From Ruegeria arenilitoris (GTDB taxonomy: Bacteria > Pseudomonadota > Alphaproteobacteria > Rhodobacterales > Rhodobacteraceae), in the NCBI RefSeq assembly GCF_013030985.1, contig NZ_WPYP01000005.1, positions 124,001-188,000 of the forward strand: a DNA stretch of 64,000 nt, given 5' to 3'. Under the pieces are notes generated by a model, which was not told the DNA's origin, did no database searches, and saw only the letters and a list, made by a program, of their open reading frames with translations. The translations under genes and the position numbers were made by a program. Of this stretch, positions 1 through 7,531 are shown piece after piece (within the stretch, counting starts at the first letter, position 1; each line of letters opens with the position of its first letter).

Positions 1-136
1 CTGCATTATTGCCAATCCCCAGGATCGCAATCAGCGAGCGCAGGTATTTCGACGAGGTGGCAAACAGATAGATGATGAACGGAGCAGCGGCGAGCAACAC
101 AAGGTTGCTCGGACGGATCGAGCTTAGGCGCGACAT
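1..136 (-). CDS. Polar amino acid-type ABC transporter permease, N-terminal fragment
   Basis: Only the first 45 codons are inside the window; the gene runs off the left edge. The product starts MSRLSSIRPSNLVLLAA and continues into a hydrophobic stretch (LVLLAAAPFIIYLFA), which fits the first membrane helix of an inner-membrane permease of an importer. The assignment rests mainly on position: it lies 65 bp downstream of, and in the same direction as, a periplasmic solute-binding protein of the amino-acid family, so it is probably its HisM/GltK-type permease. The start is the ATG at 136. The rest of the operon, including the ATPase, would be to the left. Confidence 0.6.
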   Translation of the reverse strand, partial: MSRLSSIRPSNLVLLAAAPFIIYLFATSSKYLRSLIAILGIGNNA

Positions 137-201
137 GGGACCTCTCTGCTGATATGCGGCCCGGCCACCGGTGGCGCCGGGCCGTTACGGGAAGGACCGG
201 G

Positions 202-951
202 TTACTCGGTGCTCCAGTATTTGCCGATCAACGCGTCCAGGGTACCGTCAGCCTTGATCGCCGCCAGTCCCTCGTTGATGGCATCCACGGTTGCGTCACC
301 TTCCTGGAAGACAATGCCCAGCGGGTCGGATTGAAGACCGGTGATCCCTACGGTCAGCTCACCCGCGAACTCCTGTTCATAGGCCGCTGCCGAGGTGCCG
401 TCGATGATGACGCCCTGCACATCAGCGTTCTGCAGAGCCAGAATCGCGGCCGAGAAGTTGTCGTAGAGGCTGACGTTCTCGCGCCCGACCAGTTCCTCGG
501 CCAGTTGCGCGTTGGTGGTGCCGGTCTGCGCCGCCAGTTTCTGACCACCGGCCTTGAAATCGTCCAAGGTCATATCACCGTTGTCGACCTGCAGCAGAAT
601 GGCCTGACTGACCACGATATAGGGTTCCGAGAAATCCATCGTCTCTTCGCGTTCAGGCGTGATCGAAACGCCCGAGATCACCAGATCGAATTCTCCCTGC
701 TGAAGCGCGGCAAAGATGCCATCCCAGGCGGTGTTCACAAAGTTCGGAACACAATTCACCTTTGCACAGATCGCATTCATCACATCCACGTCAAAGCCCA
801 CGATCTCACCTGTCGCCTCATCGACCGTTTCCATCGGCGGATAGGTGGCGTCGGTTCCGATCTTCAGCACCCGCCCTTCCAGATCGGCGGCAAAGACCGC
901 CGGGGCGGCTATCGCGGTCAGGGCGGCTGCGGCCAGTAGGTTTTTCAACAT
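202..951 (-). CDS. Periplasmic solute-binding protein, amino-acid ABC family (SBP_bac_3)
   Basis: This is a 249-residue secreted binding protein of the family that binds polar amino acids or related small polar solutes and hands them to an ABC permease. A signal peptide ends near AAPAVFAAD. Family motifs follow: GTDATYPPME (ligand-binding start), VGFDVDVMNAICAK, and the typical ITPEREETMDFSEPY stretch. The start was placed at the ATG at 951 because GAGGAG lies 9 bases upstream; the TTG at 957 is too close to it. The gene follows the lacI-type gene by only about 20 bp, so transporter, repressor and isomerase form one operon. An amino-acid-type transporter in a sugar locus is unusual; the ligand cannot be told from sequence. 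Confidence 0.85.
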   Translation of the reverse strand: MLKNLLAAAALTAIAAPAVFAADLEGRVLKIGTDATYPPMETVDEATGEIVGFDVDVMNAICAKVNCVPNFVNTAWDGIFAALQQGEFDLVISGVSITPEREETMDFSEPYIVVSQAILLQVDNGDMTLDDFKAGGQKLAAQTGTTNAQLAEELVGRENVSLYDNFSAAILALQNADVQGVIIDGTSAAAYEQEFAGELTVGITGLQSDPLGIVFQEGDATVDAINEGLAAIKADGTLDALIGKYWSTE

Positions 952-973
952 CTTCAAGTACTCCTCTGTTGGT

Positions 974-2020
974 TTATTTGATGGGCGCCGTTTGCGGCGC
1001 GGGGGTGTCAGGTTGGCGCTCGATGAGTGTGGCCCTGATCTTTTTCTGGGTCTCGGACGGGTCTGCCCCGTCCAAAGCTTTCAACATGTATTCGCCCAGC
1101 AAGCGGCTGGTCTCTTCGATCGGCACATAATAGGTGCTGGGCGGCGGCACGAAATAGCGGCTGAGCTGCAGATCGTCGGTTGAGATCACCACCAGATCGC
1201 GACCAATCTGGACCCCTGCGGCATGGGCGGCGGACAGCACGCCCAACGTCATGGCTTCATTCGCGCAGATACAGGCCGTGGGGCGATCTGGCAGCCGCAT
1301 CAGTGCGTCAAAACTGTGCTGCCCAGTGCGCGCCGTAGTCGGGCCGTTGAAGATCAAGGCCGGGTCCGGCGCGATCCGTGCATTGACTAAGGCCTGTTGG
1401 TACCCGGTTTGACGCTGACGCGCATAGATCAACTCGGTCGGAGGGTTGACCAGGGCAATGCGCCGGTGGCCCAGCCGCACCAGCCGCGCAGTGGCGTCAA
1501 ATGCGGCGGCCTGACTGTCGAAATCCACAAAGGCATGGTGCGTTTCGCTGTCGCTCATCCCCATGGTCACAAAGGGGAACCCATTATGTTGCAGATACGC
1601 GATGCGCGGGTCACCTTGCAGCGTGCCCGAGAATATGGCGCCATCGGCCAGCCCATCCTGAACGATCCGCGCCAAGGTCGCCATGGCATCCGGGATATCT
1701 GCCACGTTGAACACGCTCATTTCATACCGCGAGCCCTGCAACGCCGCAGAGATTCCGGCCAGAATGCGAGTGAACTCCACCCCTTCCCATTCATCGGCCG
1801 CGTCCGGCGACACACTGACCAGAACCGCAATGCGGTAGGATTTGTTGGTGCGCAGCTTCAACCCGTCCATGTTGACGCGATAGCCAAGGCGGGTGGCAGC
1901 AGCCTGAATCTCCTGCCTTGTCTTTTCGCGGACCGAAACTGCCCCGCGCAACGCGTTCGAGACTGTACCGACGGAATAGCCGGTCTCTTTCGCGATGGAC
2001 TTGATCGTTGCGCGTGCCAT
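974..2020 (-). CDS. LacI/GalR-family transcriptional regulator
   Basis: A 348-residue regulator. The N-terminal helix-turn-helix (ATIKSIAKETGYSVGTVSNA, residues 4-23) is the LacI type that binds short palindromes. The remainder is the periplasmic-binding-protein-like effector domain, expected to bind a sugar or sugar derivative and control DNA binding. The start ATG at 2020 overlaps the stop of the upstream isomerase gene by one base (TAATG), with GGAGGT about 8 bases upstream, so the two are translationally linked. A perfect 16-bp LacI-type palindrome sits 19 bp before the isomerase start, the natural site for autoregulation of this operon. Family assignment is firm; the effector is unknown. 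Confidence 0.93.
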   Translation of the reverse strand: MARATIKSIAKETGYSVGTVSNALRGAVSVREKTRQEIQAAATRLGYRVNMDGLKLRTNKSYRIAVLVSVSPDAADEWEGVEFTRILAGISAALQGSRYEMSVFNVADIPDAMATLARIVQDGLADGAIFSGTLQGDPRIAYLQHNGFPFVTMGMSDSETHHAFVDFDSQAAAFDATARLVRLGHRRIALVNPPTELIYARQRQTGYQQALVNARIAPDPALIFNGPTTARTGQHSFDALMRLPDRPTACICANEAMTLGVLSAAHAAGVQIGRDLVVISTDDLQLSRYFVPPPSTYYVPIEETSRLLGEYMLKALDGADPSETQKKIRATLIERQPDTPAPQTAPIK

Positions 2021-2772
2021 TACCCGACCTCCGCCGCAAGCTGGTGCATCAGAAAGGTTCGTCCTGTCCGCAAGGTCTCGGCGTGGTTGGGCGTTTCATC
2101 ATGTTCGACGAACAGATCGCTGCACGGGCTGTTTGCCAGAATGCGCAGCACGCGGGGCCAGTCCACCATGCCCTGACCCAGATTGCGCCAACGCTCATCG
2201 CCGTAGCCTGCCGACGGGTCCGCGTCCTTGGCATGAACCGAAACGATCCGGTCCGCATAGCGCTGCAGCAGCATTGTCGGGTCCTGCTGCGAAACTTCCA
2301 GCCACCCGATATCGGGCTGCCAATACAGGTTTTCATGCGACAGAATCAGGTCCAGAGGCGTTTCGCCGGTATCGCCCACCAGATCGAAATCATGATTGTG
2401 ATAAGCCAGACGAATACCCTGTGCTGCAAGCTGACTCGCCCAGCCCGCCAGCCGATCCGCCATGGCAGCCCATTCCGTGGCTGTGGCAGGCCGTTCCTCG
2501 GGCTCCAGCCACGGCATGACGGCCACAGGGCAGTGCAAAAGACGCAACAGCTCCACAATATCGTCGAACCGCGTTTCAAACTCGGGCCAGTCGAAATGCG
2601 CCGAGCGTACAGTCAGGCCTGATCGCGCCACCTGTTGCGCCACACCACGGGGGGGCAGATCATGGAACCCAATCGTTTCGATATCCACGAACCCGCAGGC
2701 GCCGATCAGTTCAAGCTGGGATGCCAGATCCCCAACCTGCCGAACGGTATAAAGCTGCGCCGCAATCCGCAT
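2020..2772 (-). CDS. Sugar phosphate isomerase/epimerase family protein (TIM barrel)
   Basis: A 250-residue protein of the xylose-isomerase-like TIM-barrel superfamily (AP_endonuc_2 fold). It begins MRIAAQLYTVRQ, the usual first strand of this family. Later strands carry likely metal ligands, for example LAYHNHDFDL, WQPDIGWLE, VSVHAKDAD and LFVEHDET, which supply the Glu, Asp and His residues of the divalent metal site. Members isomerise or epimerise sugars, inositol derivatives or hydroxypyruvate; the substrate here cannot be decided. It is the first gene of a leftward operon with the LacI regulator and an ABC transporter, so it should act on the imported compound. No strong ribosome-binding site precedes the ATG at 2772. 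Confidence 0.82.
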   Translation of the reverse strand: MRIAAQLYTVRQVGDLASQLELIGACGFVDIETIGFHDLPPRGVAQQVARSGLTVRSAHFDWPEFETRFDDIVELLRLLHCPVAVMPWLEPEERPATATEWAAMADRLAGWASQLAAQGIRLAYHNHDFDLVGDTGETPLDLILSHENLYWQPDIGWLEVSQQDPTMLLQRYADRIVSVHAKDADPSAGYGDERWRNLGQGMVDWPRVLRILANSPCSDLFVEHDETPNHAETLRTGRTFLMHQLAAEVG

Positions 2773-2790
2773 TTACCGGGCTTATCCTAT

Positions 2791-2806
2791 ATTGAAACGT
2801 TTCAAT
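2791..2806. promoter_or_regulatory. LacI-family operator, perfect 16-bp palindrome
   Basis: ATTGAAACGTTTCAAT is a perfect inverted repeat with the central CG typical of LacI/GalR operators. It ends 19 bp before the start codon of the isomerase gene that heads the lacI-containing operon. A further half-site (TTGAAAC) lies at 2811-2817. The location fits repression of the leftward operon by its own LacI protein. Binding is inferred, not shown. Confidence 0.75.
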
Positions 2807-2884
2807 TAGGTTGAAACAGTGCGACCTTACTTGTCAAGATAAGGGTTCAGCTGCGCTTAAAGGCCCACTACGCGACCCGCCTTG

Positions 2885-2901
2885 CCTGACAAGCGGTCAG
2901 G
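2885..2901. repeat. Small inverted repeat in the divergent intergenic region
   Basis: CCTGAC, five bases, GTCAGG: a perfect 6-bp inverted repeat midway between the two divergent operons of the sugar locus. It may be a regulator site or chance. The rest of 2773-3057 contains no gene that I can support. Confidence 0.3.
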
Positions 2902-2911
2902 ATTCAGATGT

Positions 2912-2925
2912 TGTTAGCGCTATCA
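2912..2925. promoter_or_regulatory. Second, different LacI-type operator candidate
   Basis: TGTTAGCGCTATCA is a near-perfect palindrome (one mismatch to TGTTAGCGCTAACA) with the central CG of LacI-family sites but a half-site unlike the GAAACGTTTC site at 2791-2806. It lies about 130 bp upstream of the rightward sugar operon, a plausible promoter position. The difference between the sites suggests a second LacI-family regulator, possibly encoded elsewhere. Confidence 0.5.
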
Positions 2926-3057
2926 TTTTTTGATATCGCCGAGCACATGAGACCCAGCAGAGCGCTTTAAGGCGTCACAACCCCGCACCAACTGGAATGC
3001 CGGAGGCCAAACTGATAGGTGGCACCCCTACCGGTCCCGCCCCAACAGGTACTGATC

Positions 3058-5016
3058 ATGCAAAATATCCGCGCTGATTTTCCCAAGGACTTCCTCTTTG
3101 GCTTTTCGACCTCTGGCGGTCACCACGATGCTGAACCGCTGAACCTTGGCCCGGTGCAAAAGGCCGGGTTTGACTGTTATCGCTTTTCGACCAGTTGGGC
3201 ACATGTTCTGCCCGAAGGCAGGGGATCGGTGAATCAGGTCGGGCTGGACGACTACGACCGTCTTGCCGATGCCTTGCTTGAGCATGGTATCCGCCCTTGT
3301 GTAACGCTCTGTGGCACCGATCTTCCCCTGGCGCTGGACGATCTGGGTGGCTGGCGAAACCGCGATGTTGCGGGCTGGTTTGCCGACTATACCGAAACCC
3401 TCATGAGCCGCATTGGTGACCGCATGTTCAGCGTTGCCCCGATAGACGCGCCTGCATGGTACGGCGCCCCGGACTTGCGCGACATCCGTACCACCACACG
3501 CAGGATGCATCACATGCTACTGGCCCATGGCCGCTCGATTGAGGCGATGCGCGGGCTGGGCATGACCAATCTGGGTGCGGAAATCCCTCCGGAATGGGCC
3601 GAGAACGACTCTCGTTCCGCTGACCTGTTAAGCGGCATATTCAACAACGCCTACCCGGAAGTCACGGTAGCGGAATTAGAGCCATACCTGCCGGAGGGCT
3701 GGCAGGAGGATTTCGACATCATCGGTACTCCGGTTGACTGGTGCGGTTTGCATTGCGATGCCCGCGGACCAATCGACGCCGCAGCCTTGACCCGCATCCA
3801 GCATGGCTTCACCAAAGACCTGCCCCTCTATTTCACCGAAAGCAGCAACTCGGAACGCCAGCAAGATCCTGCCCGGTTCAACCAGATCCTGCAGGCTGTG
3901 CACGAGGCTCTGGACCAGGGCGTGCCGGTGAAAGGACTGTTCATCCACGCATCAAGGATTGAAAATCTGCCTGCTCTGGAAACCAAATTGAGAGGAAGCA
4001 AGGTGTCTCTGCCCCTTGCACAGCCCGCCGGTACCATGCACGAACACTGGAATCTGGTTGCAGATATTGGCGGGACCAATACGCGGCTGGGTGTGATTTC
4101 GAACGGCAAGCTGGCCGATCTGCGCAAATACCCGACGGGCACCCTGTCTGACTTGCTTGCGGTGTTTCACAGCCTGCGCGACGAGATCGGCACCGATCCG
4201 CGCGCCGTTGTAGCCGCTGGGGCCGGCCCGGTCAGGGACGGGACGATCCGCCTGACAAACGCAAATCTCGATCTTTCCGAGGCCGATATCAGCAAGGCCA
4301 CCGGTGCGCAGCATACCTTTGTGATCAACGATTTCACTGCCGCCGCGTGGTCCGTTGCCGAAGTCACCGGCAACGACGTCGAGGTTCTGCAGGGGGAAAC
4401 CACCCCGCCACCCGGCACCAGGCTGGTGGTTGGACCGGGCACCGGGCTTGGCGTCGGCGCCCTGCTCTATTCCGATGGCCGCTACCACACGGCATCGGGT
4501 GAAGGCGGCCATGTCGGCCTGTCGCCCCGCCATGTGGATGAGGTCGAGATTTTCCGCGCCGCCCGCCACATCGCCCCGGATTGCTTTTTTGACGACACTC
4601 TGGTGCTAGAGGCCGAAATGTTCCTCAGCGGAACCGGCCTGCCGATCCTGTATCAGGCTGCCGGAATGGCCGCCGGTCAAGCCGATACGCCAAAACGCAG
4701 CGCCCGGGACATTCTGGAGGACGCCCGCACGCAAACCGATCCGATTGCAGTGAAAACGGCGCATATGTTTACCACCCATCTGGGCGCGGTGATGGGCGAT
4801 CTGGCCGTTGTGCTCATGCCCTCGGGCGGCGTTTTCCTTGTGGGCGGTGTCGCCGAAAAGAACCGCTGGCTGTTCAAGGACGCGTTCCGCGATGCGTTCA
4901 ACGCGGGCGGTCGGTTCAGCGATCTTCGGCGATCGTTCAACCTGTATGTGTCGGAACAAGACGAATTTGGCATTGTTGGCGCTAACAATTTCTGTAAAAG
5001 TGCCCTGACGCGCTAA
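3058..5016 (+). CDS. Fusion of a degenerate GH1 (beta-glucosidase-like) domain and glucokinase
   Basis: A 652-residue cytoplasmic protein. Residues 1 to about 315 resemble a shortened family 1 glycoside hydrolase: FPKDFLFGFSTSG, YRFSTSWAHVLPEGRG, DDYDRLADALLEHGI, GGWRNRDVAGWFADY. Key residues are altered: the usual HWDLP reads GTDLP (86-90), the NEP acid/base motif reads DAP (130-132, Glu replaced by Ala131), while the nucleophile-type Glu is kept in TES (Glu261). Residues from about 332 on are a full glucokinase: VADIGGTNTRLGV, NDFTAAAW, GPGTGLGVG and GEGGHVGL, for ATP-dependent phosphorylation of glucose. The ATG at 3058 was chosen over a GTG at 3019 because homology begins there. It opens a rightward operon with a PfkB kinase and a lyxose isomerase. 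The kinase is probably active and the hydrolase probably not. Confidence 0.8.
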   Translation: MQNIRADFPKDFLFGFSTSGGHHDAEPLNLGPVQKAGFDCYRFSTSWAHVLPEGRGSVNQVGLDDYDRLADALLEHGIRPCVTLCGTDLPLALDDLGGWRNRDVAGWFADYTETLMSRIGDRMFSVAPIDAPAWYGAPDLRDIRTTTRRMHHMLLAHGRSIEAMRGLGMTNLGAEIPPEWAENDSRSADLLSGIFNNAYPEVTVAELEPYLPEGWQEDFDIIGTPVDWCGLHCDARGPIDAAALTRIQHGFTKDLPLYFTESSNSERQQDPARFNQILQAVHEALDQGVPVKGLFIHASRIENLPALETKLRGSKVSLPLAQPAGTMHEHWNLVADIGGTNTRLGVISNGKLADLRKYPTGTLSDLLAVFHSLRDEIGTDPRAVVAAGAGPVRDGTIRLTNANLDLSEADISKATGAQHTFVINDFTAAAWSVAEVTGNDVEVLQGETTPPPGTRLVVGPGTGLGVGALLYSDGRYHTASGEGGHVGLSPRHVDEVEIFRAARHIAPDCFFDDTLVLEAEMFLSGTGLPILYQAAGMAAGQADTPKRSARDILEDARTQTDPIAVKTAHMFTTHLGAVMGDLAVVLMPSGGVFLVGGVAEKNRWLFKDAFRDAFNAGGRFSDLRRSFNLYVSEQDEFGIVGANNFCKSALTR

Positions 5017-5054
5017 AATACGCGCTTGATCCCATGAAACAGAAAGGTCCCGGC

Positions 5055-5981
5055 ATGATCCTATGCTGTGGTGAAGCCCTGATCGACATGATCCCCACTC
5101 CGACCGTTTCGGGCGAAGAAGGCTTTGTACCCCATTCCGGCGGCGCCGTTTTCAACACGGCCATAGCACTGGGGCGGCTGGGGGCTCCGGCCGGGCTGCT
5201 GACGGGGCTGTCTTCGGATATGTTCGGGGAACAATTGGCCGACGCCCTGCAGGCCAGCCATGTGGACGGCAGCCATGTGATCCGCTCGGACCGCCCGACA
5301 ACGCTGGCCTTTGTGCAACTGAAGGACGGGCACGCGACCTACAGCTTCATGGATGAAAACTCGGCCGGGCGGATGTTGATGCCCGAGGATATGCCCAGCC
5401 AGTTGCCCGCCGTGTCGGCGCTGTATTTCGGCGGCATCAGCCTGGCCTGTGAACCCTGCGCCGACGCCTATGCCGCGCTTTTGGCCCGACACGGGGCGGA
5501 TCGGGCGGTGATGATCGACCCGAATATCCGGCCGGATTTCATCAAGGACCAGACCCGCTATCGCACCCGGCTGAACCGGATGGTCGCACAGGCGGATATC
5601 GTGAAGGTCTCGGACGAAGATCTGGACTGGATCGTTCCAGGCCCCGAAACCATCGGTCAGAAAGTACCTCTGCTGCTGCAGGCGGGGCCGGCCGTTGTCA
5701 TCGTCACCCGGGGCCGCGACGGTGCGTCGGGCTATTTGGCGGATGGGTCCGAGACCTCGGTCCCTGTTCAACCGGTCGAGGTGGTCGATACGGTCGGTGC
5801 AGGCGATACATTCAACGCCGGCGTTCTGGCCCAACTCGAACGCGACGGTCATCTAAGCAAAGCCGCCCTACGCGCCCTGACCCCCGACCAATTGCGCACA
5901 GCCCTTTCCAAAGGGGCCGAGGTTGCCGCCGTCACCGTATCCCGCGCCGGGGCAAACCCGCCCTGGGCGCACGAGCTTTGA
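5055..5981 (+). CDS. PfkB-family carbohydrate kinase, probable fructokinase
   Basis: A 308-residue ribokinase-fold sugar kinase. The N-terminus (MILCCGEALIDMIP) and the GGAVFNTAIALGRLG motif are those of fructokinase-type PfkB proteins. The C-terminal signature VDTVGAGDTFNAGVLAQL contains the catalytic Asp (GAGD) and the anion hole that holds the ATP phosphates. It likely phosphorylates fructose or another ketose to feed central metabolism. The ATG at 5055 was preferred over one at 5034 because GAAAGG lies 7 bases before it and homology begins there. It follows the GH1-glucokinase gene by 38 bp and precedes the lyxose/mannose isomerase by 16 bp, which suggests mannose or lyxose to ketose to ketose phosphate. 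Confidence 0.85.
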   Translation: MILCCGEALIDMIPTPTVSGEEGFVPHSGGAVFNTAIALGRLGAPAGLLTGLSSDMFGEQLADALQASHVDGSHVIRSDRPTTLAFVQLKDGHATYSFMDENSAGRMLMPEDMPSQLPAVSALYFGGISLACEPCADAYAALLARHGADRAVMIDPNIRPDFIKDQTRYRTRLNRMVAQADIVKVSDEDLDWIVPGPETIGQKVPLLLQAGPAVVIVTRGRDGASGYLADGSETSVPVQPVEVVDTVGAGDTFNAGVLAQLERDGHLSKAALRALTPDQLRTALSKGAEVAAVTVSRAGANPPWAHEL

Positions 5982-5997
5982 TCCATAAGAGACAGAC

Positions 5998-6669
5998 ATG
6001 AAACGATCCGACATCAACGCCATCAAGACCGAGGCCGAGGCCTTTATCCGCTCATTCGGAGCGGTGCTGCCGCCCTTTGCCAACTGGTCCCCGGAACAGA
6101 TGCGCAGTGAAAAGGCCGCAGGCATACGCGAGCGCGGGTTGGGCTGGGACATCACCGATTACGGGCAGGGCCGCTTTGACGAGCTTGGCCTGTTTCTGTT
6201 CACCCTGCGCAACGGCGATGTGGGCGATTTGAATAATGGCCGGGGGATGCTCTACGCCGAAAAGCTGCTGGTCTCGCGTGACAAGCAGCTGTCACCGATG
6301 CACCGCCACATCATCAAAGCCGAGGATATCATCAACCGGGGCGGCGGCGATCTGGTGATGGAGATTTATGCCTCGGACGCCGAAGGTGGCATAGACCGCG
6401 ACAATCCCGTTGTCGTGCCCAGCGATGGCTGCCCGGTCACCATCAAACCCGGCGAGTTGCTGCGCCTGAAACCGGGCGAAAGCGTTACCCTGATGCCTGG
6501 TATCTGGCACGCGTTCTGGGCCGAAAGGGGCGATTGCCTGATCGGAGAAGTCTCGACCGTCAATGACGACCGCACCGATAACGTGTTCGAAGATCCGATC
6601 CCGCGTTTTGCCACCATCGAAGAAGACGCTGCGCCCGATTTCCTTCTGGTTGCGGACTACTATTCCTGA
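5998..6669 (+). CDS. D-lyxose/D-mannose ketol-isomerase family protein
   Basis: A 223-residue cupin-type sugar isomerase of the D-lyxose isomerase family, which interconverts D-lyxose and D-xylulose and also D-mannose and D-fructose using a divalent metal. The metal site is visible: His102 and His104 in SPMHRHIIKAED with Glu109, and a later His in LMPGIWHAFWAE. The conserved FTLRNGD segment is near residues 68-74. It is the last gene of the rightward sugar operon; its products (ketoses) suit the preceding PfkB kinase. Length is normal for the family. Which of the two sugars is physiological is not decided by the sequence. Confidence 0.85.
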   Translation: MKRSDINAIKTEAEAFIRSFGAVLPPFANWSPEQMRSEKAAGIRERGLGWDITDYGQGRFDELGLFLFTLRNGDVGDLNNGRGMLYAEKLLVSRDKQLSPMHRHIIKAEDIINRGGGDLVMEIYASDAEGGIDRDNPVVVPSDGCPVTIKPGELLRLKPGESVTLMPGIWHAFWAERGDCLIGEVSTVNDDRTDNVFEDPIPRFATIEEDAAPDFLLVADYYS

Positions 6670-6728
6670 AAAAAGATAAGTCCCTTTTCCTAAACCGGAA
6701 AAGCGCATTAACATGGTCCTTGAAGCCG

Positions 6729-6753
6729 GGGTTGAGGGTGTTAGCCTCAACCC
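6729..6753 (+). terminator. Stem-loop after the sugar operon
   Basis: GGGTTGAGG (6729-6737), a 7-base loop, and CCTCAACCC (6745-6753) form a perfect 9-bp stem 60 bp after the lyxose isomerase stop and 30 bp before the next start codon. There is no T-run, so it may be a factor-assisted terminator, an RNA-stabilising hairpin or an operator for the next genes. Confidence 0.45.
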
Positions 6754-6783
6754 GCGCGCACCCATTGCAAGAGGACCGGTCCC

Positions 6784-7041
6784 ATGGTCACGAAAGCCGA
6801 GCTTGAAGCCCAGGTCGCCGATCTGCGTCGCCAACTGGCCGAGCAATCCGCAGCCAGCAATCAGGATTCCGAGCCAGAACCAAATGACTCGGTTGCCGAC
6901 AGGATTGCCGAAAACTTCGACAACTGGTCCGGTCAGTTGGAAGAAGCCCTGACCGAATTGGAAGACCTGCCGCACAAACGGCCGATCCTGTTTGCGCTTG
7001 GTATTTTCACGCTTGGCTATTTGCTAGGCCGGTCCCGGTAG
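6784..7041 (+). CDS. Small tail-anchored membrane protein, ElaB/YqjD-like architecture
   Basis: An 85-residue protein of unknown function. Residues 1-25 are a charged helix likely to form a coiled coil (KAELEAQVADLRRQLAEQ), then an acidic linker, and the C-terminus is one hydrophobic helix ending GYLLGRSR. This layout, a cytoplasmic coiled coil plus a C-terminal anchor ending in a GxLLGR-like tail, recalls the ElaB/YqjD/DUF883 inner-membrane proteins, but I see no firm family match. GAGG precedes the ATG by about 9 bases. The gene is 10 bp upstream of a two-helix membrane protein in the same direction, a pairing that suggests a shared envelope-linked job. Confidence 0.7.
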   Translation: MVTKAELEAQVADLRRQLAEQSAASNQDSEPEPNDSVADRIAENFDNWSGQLEEALTELEDLPHKRPILFALGIFTLGYLLGRSR

Positions 7042-7051
7042 GAGCCCGATC

Positions 7052-7525
7052 ATGAGCCGCATTTCCCGCAACATTTCAATCGTACTGCGCGCCGAACGGC
7101 TGATCGCACAACGCCATGTCGCGGTGGCGGCCCGCCGCACAGGATTCTACGCCGCAGCCGGGCTGGCCGTAGGGCTGGCGGTCATCATGCTGAACGTGGC
7201 CGGGTTCTTCTGGCTGTCGGCAAGCCTGTCGAAACCGCTCGCCGCGCTGATCATGGCCGGGGCCAACCTGCTGCTGGCGCTGATCCTTGCCCTGTTGGCC
7301 AACACTCAGAACGCGCAGGCCGATACAACGGCAGCGGTCGAGCTGCGCGACATGGCCTTGCAAGACATCGAGACCGAGATCACAGACACCCTGTCCGAGG
7401 TGCGCGGCACCGTGGCGGGTCTCCGGCGCGACCCGCTGGGCGCGCTGACGCCCGATGTCATCAGCGCGATCCTGGGAACGTTGGTTAGGTACGCCCGGCG
7501 ACGGAAAAACAAACCGGACCAATAG
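7052..7525 (+). CDS. Holin-like (phage holin superfamily/DUF1469-like) small membrane protein
   Basis: A 157-residue protein with two adjacent membrane helices (FYAAAGLAVGLAVIMLNVAG and a second one ending LLLALILALLA, residues about 33-52 and 65-85), a basic N-terminus and a charged helical C-terminal tail rich in Asp/Glu then Arg/Lys. This matches the general layout of the DUF1469/holin-superfamily proteins common in proteobacterial chromosomes, which are not tied to a prophage. No phage genes are nearby. GGAG lies 7 bases before the ATG. It probably forms an operon with the preceding tail-anchored protein. Its stop is 6 bp from the stop of the convergent acetate kinase gene. Function unknown. 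Confidence 0.65.
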   Translation: MSRISRNISIVLRAERLIAQRHVAVAARRTGFYAAAGLAVGLAVIMLNVAGFFWLSASLSKPLAALIMAGANLLLALILALLANTQNAQADTTAAVELRDMALQDIETEITDTLSEVRGTVAGLRRDPLGALTPDVISAILGTLVRYARRRKNKPDQ

Positions 7526-7531
7526 CGGCGT

